From contig DLGR01000034.1 of assembly GCA_002482805.1 (NCBI GenBank), positions 107,312 to 171,311 of the forward strand: a DNA stretch of 64,000 nucleotides, in the 5' to 3' direction. Source of the DNA: Micavibrio sp. UBA7689 (GTDB lineage Bacteria > Pseudomonadota > Alphaproteobacteria > Micavibrionales > Micavibrionaceae). Under the pieces are notes generated by a model. It was not told the DNA's origin, made no database searches, and saw only the letters and a list, made by a program, of their open reading frames with translations. Both the position numbers and the translations under genes were made by a program. Numbering within the stretch: position 1 is the first letter of the stretch; each line of letters starts with the position of its first letter. Below, one piece after another: positions 35,988 through 44,830 of the stretch.

Positions 35988-36704
35988 ATGCGGGTTCTAT
36001 TGGTAGAAGACGATAGCTCGACGGCCAAAAGTATCGAACTGATGCTTAAAAGCGAAGGATATGTCGTAGATACCACCGATCTGGGCGAGGATGGCATGGA
36101 TCTGGGGAAAATCTACGATTACGACATCATAATTCTGGATCTTATGCTGCCCGACATGGACGGCTACGACGTGCTCAAAAACCTGCGCGCCGCGAAGATC
36201 GAAACACCCATTCTCATTCTTTCCGGTCTTGCCGAACTTGATAACAAGATCAAGGGCCTCGGCTTCGGCGCGGATGATTACTTAACGAAACCTTTCGACA
36301 AACGCGAACTGATTGCCCGTATTCAGGCGATCGTGCGTCGCTCCCAAGGTCATTCGCAATCCAAAATCATCACGGGCCGCGTCGTCGTCAACCTCGACAC
36401 GCGCACGGTGGAAGTGGATAACAAAACCCTTCACCTCACGGGCAAGGAATACGGCATCATGGAATTGCTTTCCTTGCGTAAGGGTACGACCCTGACCAAG
36501 GAAATGTTCCTTAACCACCTTTACGGCGGCATGGACGAACCCGAAGTGAAAATCATCGACGTGTTCATCTGCAAACTGCGCAAAAAGGTCGAACAAGCCA
36601 CAGGTGGCGATTCCTATATCGAAACCGTCTGGGGCCGCGGATATGTTCTGCGCGACCCTGCCGAAGGCGCAAGCACCGGCACTGCGAAAAAAGCCACGGC
36701 TTAA
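35988..36704 (+). CDS. ctrA: CtrA, cell-cycle master response regulator
   Basis: 238 residues. The receiver starts [10 protein letters not shown] and has the phosphoacceptor Asp at residue 51, exactly as in Caulobacter CtrA, with the switch residues in ILILSGLAE and LTKPFDKRE. The winged-helix domain contains [51 protein letters not shown], a stretch nearly unchanged across CtrA orthologues, and ends [14 protein letters not shown]. The tail ([13 protein letters not shown]) ends in AA-type residues, which suit ClpXP recognition. AAAGGGG precedes the ATG. A CtrA box upstream implies autoregulation. Confidence 0.97.
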   Translation: MRVLLVEDDSSTAKSIELMLKSEGYVVDTTDLGEDGMDLGKIYDYDIIILDLMLPDMDGYDVLKNLRAAKIETPILILSGLAELDNKIKGLGFGADDYLTKPFDKRELIARIQAIVRRSQGHSQSKIITGRVVVNLDTRTVEVDNKTLHLTGKEYGIMELLSLRKGTTLTKEMFLNHLYGGMDEPEVKIIDVFICKLRKKVEQATGGDSYIETVWGRGYVLRDPAEGASTGTAKKATA

Positions 36705-36718
36705 CATCAATTACAAAG

Positions 36719-36747
36719 AAACCCCTGCTTTAAGCGGGGGTTTTTTT
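36719..36747 (+). terminator. Intrinsic terminator after ctrA
   Basis: AACCCCTGC and GCGGGGGTT (one T-G wobble) pair around TTTAA and are followed by TTTTTT. It ends the single-gene ctrA transcript. Confidence 0.9.
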
Positions 36748-36765
36748 ATGCTTTAAATAACCCCC

Positions 36766-38160
36766 ATGGGGAAATACTTCCAAAATATGTCCGTACATAT
36801 CCTGCTGACTTTTGTGGCCGCGCTTGCCATCCTGTTTTTCCAAACGAAAGACCGCTGGCAGGAAGCGCCCTACGCCGATGAAGTCACGTATATGGCCATC
36901 GCCCTTCCCCTTTTTGATACGGGTATCTATCAGGACGGAAATTTCCGCAATGTCAGCGGCAAAGAAGGTAAAAACGGTGAAGGCATGTTTTTCGCCCCGC
37001 TCTATCCGGCTTTTCTGACTGGCTTGATGAAACTCTCGACGCCCTTTGCGGATACCGTGCGTTGTTCCGTTAAAAATGCCACGCCCGAAGATATCGCCGA
37101 AAAATGCGCGCCCCTCAACCTAGAAATTCTGATCGTCATACAAATCATATTGATGTCGCTGGGCGCGGTATGTGCCTTTGCGGCAGCGTGTATCCTGACA
37201 AATAACAAAATCGTTTCATGGATAGCCTTCGCGTTTTTATTCACAGGCAAGGATTATGCGGAACTCGCGACTGTTTCCATGAATGAGAGCCTGCTGCTTC
37301 CCCTATTCAGTTTTTCCATGCTGGCGTTTTTGCTGGCTTGGAAAAAACAAAGCTTACCGTGGACTGTACTGTGCGGTGTCAGTTTCGGTTTGCTCAGCCT
37401 AACCAAACCGTCTTTCGTTTACATGCTTATCTTTGCCGTGCCGTTTTTCACTCTGGTTTCGCTCTGGAACCCGTCTGTCAAAAAACCGCTCACCCAGATT
37501 TTGCTGTTCACACTTATATGCGCTGCTGTCATCGCGCCGTGGGTGTATCGCAACGGCACAAAGATCGGTGTCTGGGATATTTCCTACGGCATGGCGCCGT
37601 TCACCTTCGCGCAACGCGCCGCGTTCAATGATATGAACTGGACGGAATGGACGGTGTCGTTCGTCTATGGCCTGCCCTCGTTCGGCGACAACCTCTCCGA
37701 AAAAATATTCCCGAAAGAATTTTATGCGCGCCATGATTTCTCCGATCCGGATGGCTTCTATCAATACGGCAACCGCGTGCTGCGTCCCGAAACGTTAAAA
37801 GAAGCTGGAAGTTACGATGAACAATTTCCGCACCTTCTCAAACATTACCTATTTAACCAGCCTTTCAAACACGTGATGGTGACCTTCTCGCTCGTGTGGC
37901 GCGGCATGTGGACAGGCGGCAAGCTGGGCCTTATCGCCATACCCGCTCTGGCGGTGTTTGCTATTGCCGCCATCCGTCGAAAACGCTGGGATTTTGTGTT
38001 TTATGCGGGAATCCCGCTGTTCATGCTCGGATTTCATGCCTTTACCACCGTCAATGTGGCGCGATACAATCTGATCCTGCTGCCCTCCATGGGGATCGCC
38101 TTTGCTTGGGCGGTTTTGTGGGCATGGGAACGCTGGAAACCAAAAGGTAAAACCGCATGA
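36766..38160 (+). CDS. GT-C-type membrane glycosyltransferase (ArnT/PMT-like)
   Basis: 464 residues with ten or more hydrophobic segments. After the first helix the periplasmic loop contains APYADEVTY; an acidic DE pair at this place is the catalytic mark of GT-C enzymes, which use polyprenyl-phosphate sugars. Later loops carry FAPLYPAFLTGL and a large C-terminal region. It is the first of three genes with overlapping or abutting ends (GT-C, SMR-like flippase, GT2), the usual set for adding a lipid-linked sugar to an envelope acceptor. TAAATA stands six bases before the ATG, with no ribosome site. Confidence 0.78.
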   Translation: MGKYFQNMSVHILLTFVAALAILFFQTKDRWQEAPYADEVTYMAIALPLFDTGIYQDGNFRNVSGKEGKNGEGMFFAPLYPAFLTGLMKLSTPFADTVRCSVKNATPEDIAEKCAPLNLEILIVIQIILMSLGAVCAFAAACILTNNKIVSWIAFAFLFTGKDYAELATVSMNESLLLPLFSFSMLAFLLAWKKQSLPWTVLCGVSFGLLSLTKPSFVYMLIFAVPFFTLVSLWNPSVKKPLTQILLFTLICAAVIAPWVYRNGTKIGVWDISYGMAPFTFAQRAAFNDMNWTEWTVSFVYGLPSFGDNLSEKIFPKEFYARHDFSDPDGFYQYGNRVLRPETLKEAGSYDEQFPHLLKHYLFNQPFKHVMVTFSLVWRGMWTGGKLGLIAIPALAVFAIAAIRRKRWDFVFYAGIPLFMLGFHAFTTVNVARYNLILLPSMGIAFAWAVLWAWERWKPKGKTA

Positions 38161-38525
38161 CGGCCCAGATTATAGGATTGCTGACCTTGTTCTCGCTGAT
38201 GCTCGCATCGGGCCAAACCGTTTTCAAAATGGCTGCGCGTACGGCGGATTCCCTTTCCAGCGTCTCGGGTTTTATGAGCCTTGCTTCCAATGCATGGTTC
38301 TGGCTGGCGCTCGCTCTTTATGGCGGCGCAACGCTGTTGTGGATTTATATCCTGCAAAAAATCAACCTGGTTCAGGCCTATCCGTTCGTCGCTCTCGGCT
38401 TCATCATTGTACCAATTGCGGCCTATTTCTTTTTGGGCGAAAGGGTCAACATCGTCTATTACGCAGGCGGCGTCGCGTTAATATTGGCGGGGCTGTGGCT
38501 CATCACGGTCAAGGCAGGCGTATAA
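38157..38525 (+). CDS. Small multidrug-resistance-like membrane protein (ArnE/ArnF-type flippase subunit)
   Basis: 122 residues with four membrane helices. The segments SLMLASGQTVFKMAAR, LYGGATLLWIYILQKINLVQAYPFVALGFIIVPIAAYFFLGERV and GGVALILAGLWLI fit the EamA/SMR fold of ArnE/ArnF and related undecaprenyl-phosphate-sugar flippases. It overlaps the preceding GT-C gene by four bases (ATGA) and is one base from the GT2 gene, so substrate hand-over among the three is likely. Confidence 0.82.
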   Translation: MTAQIIGLLTLFSLMLASGQTVFKMAARTADSLSSVSGFMSLASNAWFWLALALYGGATLLWIYILQKINLVQAYPFVALGFIIVPIAAYFFLGERVNIVYYAGGVALILAGLWLITVKAGV

Positions 38526-38526
38526 C

Positions 38527-39495
38527 ATGAAAATTGCCGTTGTCATTCCCTGCTACAAAGTCACCGCGCATGTAGGCGGTTTAATCCCGCGCATCGGACC
38601 CGAAGTCGATGCCATCTTTTGCGTGGATGATGCCTGCCCTGATGAGAGCGGCAGATATATTCAGAACAATGTCAGCGATCCGCGCGTAAAAGTTATCTTC
38701 CACGACAAAAACCAGGGCGTCGGTGGCGCGATGGTGACGGGTTACAAGGCCGCACTTGCGGACAAAGCCGATATCATCGTTAAACTGGACGGCGACGGGC
38801 AAATGAACCCCGCGATGATCAAGGCCTTCACCGCCCCGATTGCCGAAGGTCTGTGCGATTACACCAAGGGCAACCGTTTCCACCGCCCCGATGATCTCGC
38901 CGGAATGCCGTTTATAAGGCTTGTCGGCAATGCGCTGTTATCGTTCCTTACAAAAATATCGTCCGGTTACTGGCATGTGTTCGATCCTACCAATGGTTAC
39001 ACCGCCGTGCACGCCGCCGTGCTGGCCGAAGTGCCGCTCGAAAAAATCAGCCAAGGTTATTTCTTCGAAAGCGATATGCTCTTCCGCCTCAACATCGCGC
39101 AGGCGGTGGTCCGCGATATTCCCATGACCGCCGTGTATGAAGACGAACAAAGCAATTTGAAGATAGGCGCGGTCATTCCCTCGTTCCTCTGCTCACACGC
39201 CAAAAATTTCTACAAACGCATCGTTTATAATTATTTCTTGCGGGATTTCAGCGTGGCGTCACTGGAACTGGTGGCAGGCACGGCATTCCTGTTATTCGGT
39301 TTGATCTTTGGTTGCATCAAATGGAACGAGGCGGCCGACATGGGAGTCACCGCCAGCGCGGGCACCGTTATGCTCTCGGCGCTACCTGTCTTGGTCGGCG
39401 TGCAGATGTTGCTCTCCTTCCTGCAATTCGATATGCAGGCACGGGCGCGCCCCCCGATTCACAAGGATTTGGTACGGATTTCACAGGCCCACTAA
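38527..39495 (+). CDS. Family 2 glycosyltransferase, dolichyl/polyprenyl-phosphate sugar synthase type
   Basis: 322 residues. The GT-A domain starts KIAVVIPCYKVTAHVGGLI. It has the nucleotide-binding FCVDDACPDESG and the DxD-like DGDGQMNP, then FDPTNGYTAVHAAVLAEVPLE and FFESDMLFRLN. Two C-terminal helices at about 240-260 and 275-297 anchor it. It probably makes the polyprenyl-phosphate sugar used by the GT-C enzyme two genes upstream. The sugar is not predictable. Confidence 0.85.
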   Translation: MKIAVVIPCYKVTAHVGGLIPRIGPEVDAIFCVDDACPDESGRYIQNNVSDPRVKVIFHDKNQGVGGAMVTGYKAALADKADIIVKLDGDGQMNPAMIKAFTAPIAEGLCDYTKGNRFHRPDDLAGMPFIRLVGNALLSFLTKISSGYWHVFDPTNGYTAVHAAVLAEVPLEKISQGYFFESDMLFRLNIAQAVVRDIPMTAVYEDEQSNLKIGAVIPSFLCSHAKNFYKRIVYNYFLRDFSVASLELVAGTAFLLFGLIFGCIKWNEAADMGVTASAGTVMLSALPVLVGVQMLLSFLQFDMQARARPPIHKDLVRISQAH

Positions 39496-39549
39496 TTTTT
39501 CTTGGCAATATCAGTATTTTCATATATGCCATAACTCATAGAGGGCTTT

Positions 39550-40296
39550 ATGAGTGATATACCAAGGAACGATTTTCCGCCCGTAATTACCGGCAGACAA
39601 GATCATTTGCCTGACAGCCGCACGCGGCTGCGAAAAATAGAATTTTATTTTAACGAAGTCGGTTTCGAAAACAAACGTTCGATCCTCGCCGGTGAAGTCC
39701 TTGCCATTTCCCGCGAACTTAACCACACTTTAACAACACCTTTTATAGGCAGAAAAACAGCCCTGCGTCTTCCCTTCGGCAAAGATGTTACCCAAAGACT
39801 CAAGGGTAAAATACTGACACTCTCGGAAACATTTGCTTTCGAATCTTACTCATCCACCTATCAGCATGCAGAACCAACAGAGATCCATTTAAGACGTACT
39901 GCAGTTTTTATTAAGTCTGTAAATTACGTGGAATCCAAACAAGCTACGCTGATCGAGGGTATCATTGCGGATGTGGGCGAAAGAAACAGCGTGCTTGCAA
40001 AAATGGCCGAAGGTCGCTCCGTACGCTTTACCTCATTCACACCCATAGATAGAATTTTTGTAGGCAAGACGTATAATTTCGACCATTTGTATATCAGCCT
40101 CAGAGCTGCGGACGCGGAATGCACGTTGCATGGCGTAGACAGACGCATTCGCGAAGACGTCCCATATACACCCGAAAATATCGAGGCATTTCATCAAGCA
40201 ACCATAAGAGCAGCCGAAGCATCCCAGCGCACGACACGAAAAAAAGGCGAAACGGACCTCCTACCACCCGAGACGGGCGAAGCTGGCCCAACTTAG
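39550..40296 (+). CDS. Protein of unknown function, possible PilZ-type fold
   Basis: 248 residues, soluble. Two similar beta-rich parts can be made out: residues 40-110 (ILAGEVLAISRELNHTLTTP, TALRLPFGKDVTQRLKGKIL) and 120-195 (LIEGIIADVGERNSVLAKMAEGRSVRFTSFTPIDR). The spacing suggests tandem small barrels such as PilZ, but the RxxxR and DxSxxG motifs are not present, so this is only a guess. The C-terminal tail is charged and disordered. It stands alone after the glycosyltransferase cassette. Confidence 0.6.
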   Translation: MSDIPRNDFPPVITGRQDHLPDSRTRLRKIEFYFNEVGFENKRSILAGEVLAISRELNHTLTTPFIGRKTALRLPFGKDVTQRLKGKILTLSETFAFESYSSTYQHAEPTEIHLRRTAVFIKSVNYVESKQATLIEGIIADVGERNSVLAKMAEGRSVRFTSFTPIDRIFVGKTYNFDHLYISLRAADAECTLHGVDRRIREDVPYTPENIEAFHQATIRAAEASQRTTRKKGETDLLPPETGEAGPT

Positions 40297-40373
40297 GGAA
40301 ATCCGCCCTTAATAACTCGCTTTTTGGCTCTAATCGGCTGGAATTCCGCGCCGTATCTTGCTAATTCTGAAGC

Positions 40374-40970
40374 ATGCTCCGCCAATTGCCCAACATACTT
40401 ACTATTTCGCGCGTCGCGCTGCTGCCCGTATTGATCGGATTGTTCTTTATCGAGGGCAACACGGCAGCTTGGACCGCGTTGTGGATTTACGTTTTCTGCG
40501 CGGTCACGGATTTTTTCGACGGCTATCTGGCACGCAAATTCGGGACGACCTCGAACTTTGGTACGTTTCTTGATCCCATCTCCGATAAAATCATGGTGGC
40601 ATCCCTTCTGGTCGCGCTGGCCACATTCGATCGTCTTGATGGTTTGTGGATGATCCCCGCTATCGTCATCCTGATGCGTGAATTCCTGATTGCGGGCTTG
40701 CGTGAATTTCTGGGTCCGCAAAACGTCAAGGTTCCGGTTTCCAAACTCGCCAAATGGAAAACGGGATTCCAGATGACGGCGCTAGGCTTCCTCGTGATCG
40801 GCGATTACGGCGACCAAGCCATGCAAAATGTCTTCGGCTTTCTGGTCATAGGAGACGGACAGGTTATCGGCGCCCTTCTGACAGGCCAGATACTTCTGGC
40901 AATCGCGGCAGTCATCACCATTTTCACGGGCTGGAATTATTTAAAGGTCGGCTTCAAACATATAGGTTAG
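40374..40970 (+). CDS. pgsA: PgsA, CDP-diacylglycerol-glycerol-3-phosphate 3-phosphatidyltransferase
   Basis: 198 residues with several membrane helices. The CDP-alcohol phosphotransferase motif D-x2-DG-x2-AR-x8-G-x3-D-x3-D is complete in DFFDGYLARKFGTTSNFGTFLDPISDK. The start LPNILTISRVALLPVLIGLF and the later MREFLIAGLREFL, with PVSKLAKWKTGFQM, are typical of PgsA. It makes phosphatidylglycerol phosphate. No ribosome site is seen; a TAATTC lies six bases before the ATG. Confidence 0.95.
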   Translation: MLRQLPNILTISRVALLPVLIGLFFIEGNTAAWTALWIYVFCAVTDFFDGYLARKFGTTSNFGTFLDPISDKIMVASLLVALATFDRLDGLWMIPAIVILMREFLIAGLREFLGPQNVKVPVSKLAKWKTGFQMTALGFLVIGDYGDQAMQNVFGFLVIGDGQVIGALLTGQILLAIAAVITIFTGWNYLKVGFKHIG

Positions 40971-40974
40971 GCTA

Positions 40975-41325
40975 ATGGCGAAACATACGGGCAGCTGCCA
41001 TTGCGGCAATGTTAAATTCGAAGTTGAAACCGATTTGGAAGGCACCATCGCCTGTAACTGTTCCGTGTGCACCAAGCGCGGCTCGCTTTTGAATTTTGTA
41101 CCTGCCGAAAAATTCAAACTTATCTCGGGCGAAGATAAACTCACCGACTATCTCTGGAACAAACGCATCATCCATCATTTGTTTTGCAAAAATTGCGGTA
41201 TCCTTCCTTTCGGCAAAGGCGTCGACCCGAACGGCAACGAAACGGTTGCCATCAATATTCGCTGTCTTGACGATGTGGATATCGATTCCGTCAAAATAAC
41301 CCCTTTCGATGGACGCTCGATGTGA
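40975..41325 (+). CDS. GFA/CENP-V family zinc protein
   Basis: 116 residues. The cysteine pattern GSCHCGNVKFEVE, then IACNCSVCTKRGSLL and FCKNCGILPFGKG, is the two-zinc core of the glutathione-dependent formaldehyde-activating-like family. Most members have unknown substrates, so formaldehyde activation should not be assumed. Its stop codon overlaps the pyrD start (TGATG). Confidence 0.92.
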   Translation: MAKHTGSCHCGNVKFEVETDLEGTIACNCSVCTKRGSLLNFVPAEKFKLISGEDKLTDYLWNKRIIHHLFCKNCGILPFGKGVDPNGNETVAINIRCLDDVDIDSVKITPFDGRSM

Positions 41326-42401
41326 TGGCCAAACTGCTTTTCCAAATCGCGAAGCCCTTCCTGCACAAGATGGATCCCGAATCCGCGCACCATATGACGT
41401 TGAAGGCTTTGAAAACGGGCGTCCTGCCGTGCCCGTCGCATGTGAACGATCCGCGCCTGCGTGTGACATTGTGGAACCGCAAATTCCCGAACCCAGTCGG
41501 CTTGGCCGCCGGCTTTGATAAAAATGCCGATGTCGTCGCCCAGATGTTCGCGATGGGTTTCGGCTTTGTCGAGGCGGGCACCGTGACGCCAAAGGCGCAG
41601 GAAGGCAATCCCCGCCCACGCGTGTTCCGCGAACCCACAAATGAGGCCGTCATAAACCGCATGGGCTTTCCCAATGGCGGCGCGGAAAATTTCCGTCGCA
41701 ACATCGAAAAATTTCTGGAACACAAACCGCGCCCCGCCGGCATAGTCGGTATCAATATCGGTATGAACAAAGGTGTCGAAGATCCCGCAAAAGATTATTG
41801 CACGCTGGTGCGACTTCTGGGGAATTATGCAGATTACCTTACCGTGAATATTTCCTCGCCCAACACGCCGGGGCTGCGCAATTTGCAGGCGCGGGAAAAT
41901 CTTATGCCGCTTCTGGCCCGCATCATGGAAGAACGCAATAAATCATGCGGCAAAGATGATGCTCCACCGTTGCTCGTAAAACTCGCGCCCGATTTGAACG
42001 ACGAACAGATCAAAGATGTCGCAGCCTGTCTGATTGAGGCGAAGGTGGATGGCGTTATCCTCGGCAACACAACGCTGGACCGTCCCGAATATCTCCCCGC
42101 AAATTTCTATGAACAGCAAGGCGGACTTTCAGGCAGACCTCTCACTCAGAAATCCACCGATGTAATCCGCAAATTCTACAACCACACAGAAGGCAAACTT
42201 CCCATCATCGGCGCAGGGGGCATATCGTCCGCACAAGACGCCTATGCCAAAATCCGCGCGGGCGCATCCCTTGTGCAAATTTATACCGCCCTTGTCTTCC
42301 AAGGGCCACAATTGGTTCATGATCTCTTGATAGGCTTGGCACAGTGCCTTGAAAAGGACGGTATCGACCACATTTCCAAAGCAACAGGAAAAGACACATG
42401 A
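41325..42401 (+). CDS. pyrD: PyrD, dihydroorotate dehydrogenase (quinone type)
   Basis: 358 residues from the ATG at 41325; a GTG one codon earlier is also in frame. An amphipathic N-terminal extension (LLFQIAKPFLHKMDPESAHH) marks the membrane-associated class 2 enzyme. NPVGLAAGFDKNADVVAQMFAMGFGFVEAGTVTPKAQ, NISSPNTPGLRNLQ (catalytic Ser region) and IIGAGGISSAQDAYAKIRAGASLVQIYTALVF are textbook class 2 motifs. It oxidises dihydroorotate to orotate for pyrimidine synthesis. It overlaps both the GFA gene and the next gene. Confidence 0.97.
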   Translation: MAKLLFQIAKPFLHKMDPESAHHMTLKALKTGVLPCPSHVNDPRLRVTLWNRKFPNPVGLAAGFDKNADVVAQMFAMGFGFVEAGTVTPKAQEGNPRPRVFREPTNEAVINRMGFPNGGAENFRRNIEKFLEHKPRPAGIVGINIGMNKGVEDPAKDYCTLVRLLGNYADYLTVNISSPNTPGLRNLQARENLMPLLARIMEERNKSCGKDDAPPLLVKLAPDLNDEQIKDVAACLIEAKVDGVILGNTTLDRPEYLPANFYEQQGGLSGRPLTQKSTDVIRKFYNHTEGKLPIIGAGGISSAQDAYAKIRAGASLVQIYTALVFQGPQLVHDLLIGLAQCLEKDGIDHISKATGKDT

Positions 42402-44218
42402 AAACAAAAACGCTTTTGATTATCCTTGCTCTCCTGAGCGTCTGCCTTGCTTTGCCTGCTCTTGGACAGGAAGCCACGCCGCAAGCCTCTATTGCGATGC
42501 ATGGCGATGTGAAATACAAAGACGGCTGGACGCATATGGACTATGTGAATCCCGACGCGCCCAAAGGCGGCACGTTTAAATCCCACACGATCGGTACGTT
42601 TGATTCCCTGAACCCTTTCATCATCAAAGGCTCCCCCGCCGCGGGCATGACGTATCTGGGACAAAGCCTTATCTATGACTCGCTGATGGAACAATCCCTT
42701 GATGAACCGTTCTCCATGTACGGGCTTCTGGCCGAAACCATCGAACGCCCGAAAGACAATTCGTGGGTCGCATTCAATCTGCGCAAGGAAGCCAAATGGG
42801 CGGATGGCCAGCCTGTGACGGCGGATGATGTCGTGTGGACCTTCAACACCATGCTGGAAAAAGGCGCGCCGTTCTTTAAGGCTTATTACGGCGATGTGAC
42901 GAAAGTGGAAGCCACCTCGCCCACGCGCGTAAAATTCACGTTTGCTCACAATGACAACAGCGAATTGCCGCTAATCATCTCGCAGCTTACCATTTTGCCC
43001 AAACATTACTGGACAACCGAAGGCCGTGATATCGGCAATACCACCTTGACACCCCCGCTCGGTAACGGTGCCTATAAAGTCGGCGCTATCGCCCCCGGCC
43101 GTTCCATAGAATATGTACGCGATCCGAATTACTGGGGCAAAGATCTTGCCATCAACAAAGGCAAAAACAATTTCGACAAACAAGTGATCGATTACTACAA
43201 GGACAACAATGTTGCATTGGAAGCCTTCTTCGCGGGTGAATATGATTACCGCCTCGAAAACACCGCCAAGCTCTGGCACACCGCTTATGACGCGCCCGCT
43301 GTCAAAGACGGACGCATCATAAAGGAAGAAGTGAAACACAACCGCCCTGCCGGCATGCAGGGATTCCTTTATAATATGCGCCGCCCGTTGTTTGCGGATG
43401 TCGCGGTGCGCAAAGCCCTCGCCTACGCATTCGATTTCGAATGGTCGAACAAGCAATTCGCTTATGGCGGATACACGCGCACCGACAGCTATTTTGAAAA
43501 CTCCGACCTCGCGGCACTCGATGGCCCACCCACGGGCAAAGAACTGGAAATTCTTGAAAAATATCGCGGACAAATTCCCGAAGAAGCCTTCACCACGCGC
43601 TATTCGCCGCCAAAAACCGACGGATCGGGCAACATGCGTGAAAACCTGCGTGCCGCCGCACAAATTTTGGACACTGCGGGATGGAAGCTGGGCAAGGACG
43701 GTATCCGTGCCAACGCATCTGGCCAAAAACTTAAATTCGAAATTATCGACGCCAACCCGATGTTCGAAAGATGGGTCCTGCCCTTTATCGCGAATTTGAA
43801 GAAAATCGGGGTTGCGGCGAACTTCCGCGTGCTCGACCCCGCGCAATATCAAAATCGTATGAATGAATTCGATTACGACATGACGGTGGGGGTCATAGCC
43901 CAGTCAGATTCACCGGGCAACGAACAAGTTGATTTCTGGGGTTCCGAGAAGGCCGATACACCCGGTTCGCGCAACTATATCGGCATTAAAAGCAAGCCTA
44001 TAGACGATATTATCATGCAGATCATCCGTGCAAAATCGCGCGAAGATCTTGTGGCCTATTGCCGCGCGCTGGACCGTATTTTGCTATCCGGCTATTACGT
44101 TATCCCGCAATGGCACACAGATCACTTCAATCTGGCTTACTGGAAAAAACTGCAACGGCCCACAACACTCTCGCCTTTGACACCGTCAGTCAGCGATACA
44201 TGGTGGGCCGCGCAATAA
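42398..44218 (+). CDS. yejA: YejA-type peptide-binding protein of an ABC importer
   Basis: 606 residues with a signal peptide ending near LGQEA (residue 26). The family 5 binding protein features are SIAMHGDVKYKDGWTHMDYVNPDAPKGGTFK, KEAKWADGQPVTADDVVWTFNTML and FDYDMTVGVIAQSDSPGNEQVDFWGS, the last typical of YejA and related microcin C/oligopeptide binders. Partner subunits YejB, YejE and YejF are encoded at 47437, 49027 and 59456, all on this strand but separated by unrelated genes. It overlaps pyrD by four bases. Confidence 0.9.
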   Translation: MKTKTLLIILALLSVCLALPALGQEATPQASIAMHGDVKYKDGWTHMDYVNPDAPKGGTFKSHTIGTFDSLNPFIIKGSPAAGMTYLGQSLIYDSLMEQSLDEPFSMYGLLAETIERPKDNSWVAFNLRKEAKWADGQPVTADDVVWTFNTMLEKGAPFFKAYYGDVTKVEATSPTRVKFTFAHNDNSELPLIISQLTILPKHYWTTEGRDIGNTTLTPPLGNGAYKVGAIAPGRSIEYVRDPNYWGKDLAINKGKNNFDKQVIDYYKDNNVALEAFFAGEYDYRLENTAKLWHTAYDAPAVKDGRIIKEEVKHNRPAGMQGFLYNMRRPLFADVAVRKALAYAFDFEWSNKQFAYGGYTRTDSYFENSDLAALDGPPTGKELEILEKYRGQIPEEAFTTRYSPPKTDGSGNMRENLRAAAQILDTAGWKLGKDGIRANASGQKLKFEIIDANPMFERWVLPFIANLKKIGVAANFRVLDPAQYQNRMNEFDYDMTVGVIAQSDSPGNEQVDFWGSEKADTPGSRNYIGIKSKPIDDIIMQIIRAKSREDLVAYCRALDRILLSGYYVIPQWHTDHFNLAYWKKLQRPTTLSPLTPSVSDTWWAAQ

Positions 44219-44232
44219 GATTTGGCTAACGA

Positions 44233-44733
44233 TTAAGCAGCAGCTTTATAGGCTTTTTGATTGATCGTTTTGGAAAGCTCGGTCAGTTTTTCATCTGTCG
44301 CAACTTCCTGTTCTTGGATTTCGCGCAGAATCTTGATTGCATCGGCATAATCCAATTTTTCTGCCAAGGCGCACAAAGATCCATAACCGGAAATCTCGTA
44401 GTGCTCTACTTTTTGGGCAGCGATAATCAAAGCACAGTCTAGAACAGCGCCTTTTTCAAATTCTTCCCAAGCCTCGCCGCCTTCTTTAACGAGGCCTTTC
44501 ATCGCTTCGCACGTGACGGATTTGAATTTGATGTCGCACAGCTTGGCAACCTCTTCCAGTTTGGAAATCTGGTCTTCGGTTTCTGCCAAATGATTCTCGA
44601 AGCCGGCTTTGAGTTTTGCATCCGTGGCGTGTTTTGCCATTTTCGGCAGGGCTTTGGTCAGTTGTTTTTCGGCATTATAAATGTCCGAAATTTCCATTAC
44701 GAACAGGTCGTGCAGATTGTCTACTTTGGACAT
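44233..44733 (-). CDS. YciE/YciF-type ferritin-like protein (DUF892)
   Basis: 166 residues of four-helix ferritin-like type. VDNLHDLFVMEISDIYNAEKQLTKALPKMAKHA and HLAETEDQISKLEEVAK, then AQKVEHYEISGYGSLCALAEKL and EQEVATDEKLTEL, carry the spaced Glu/His pairs (ExxH) of a di-metal site. Family members are linked to stress responses. It has a strong AAGGAGA ribosome site. It converges on yejA. Confidence 0.93.
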   Translation of the reverse strand: MSKVDNLHDLFVMEISDIYNAEKQLTKALPKMAKHATDAKLKAGFENHLAETEDQISKLEEVAKLCDIKFKSVTCEAMKGLVKEGGEAWEEFEKGAVLDCALIIAAQKVEHYEISGYGSLCALAEKLDYADAIKILREIQEQEVATDEKLTELSKTINQKAYKAAA

Positions 44734-44830
44734 ATTTTATCTCCTTCAGGGGTTTAAATTGGTCATGGGGCCAACGCCGACAGCCAAAAACAGTTCCGTT
44801 TTTGACTAAAGTTAGGTAAAGTCGGCCCCT

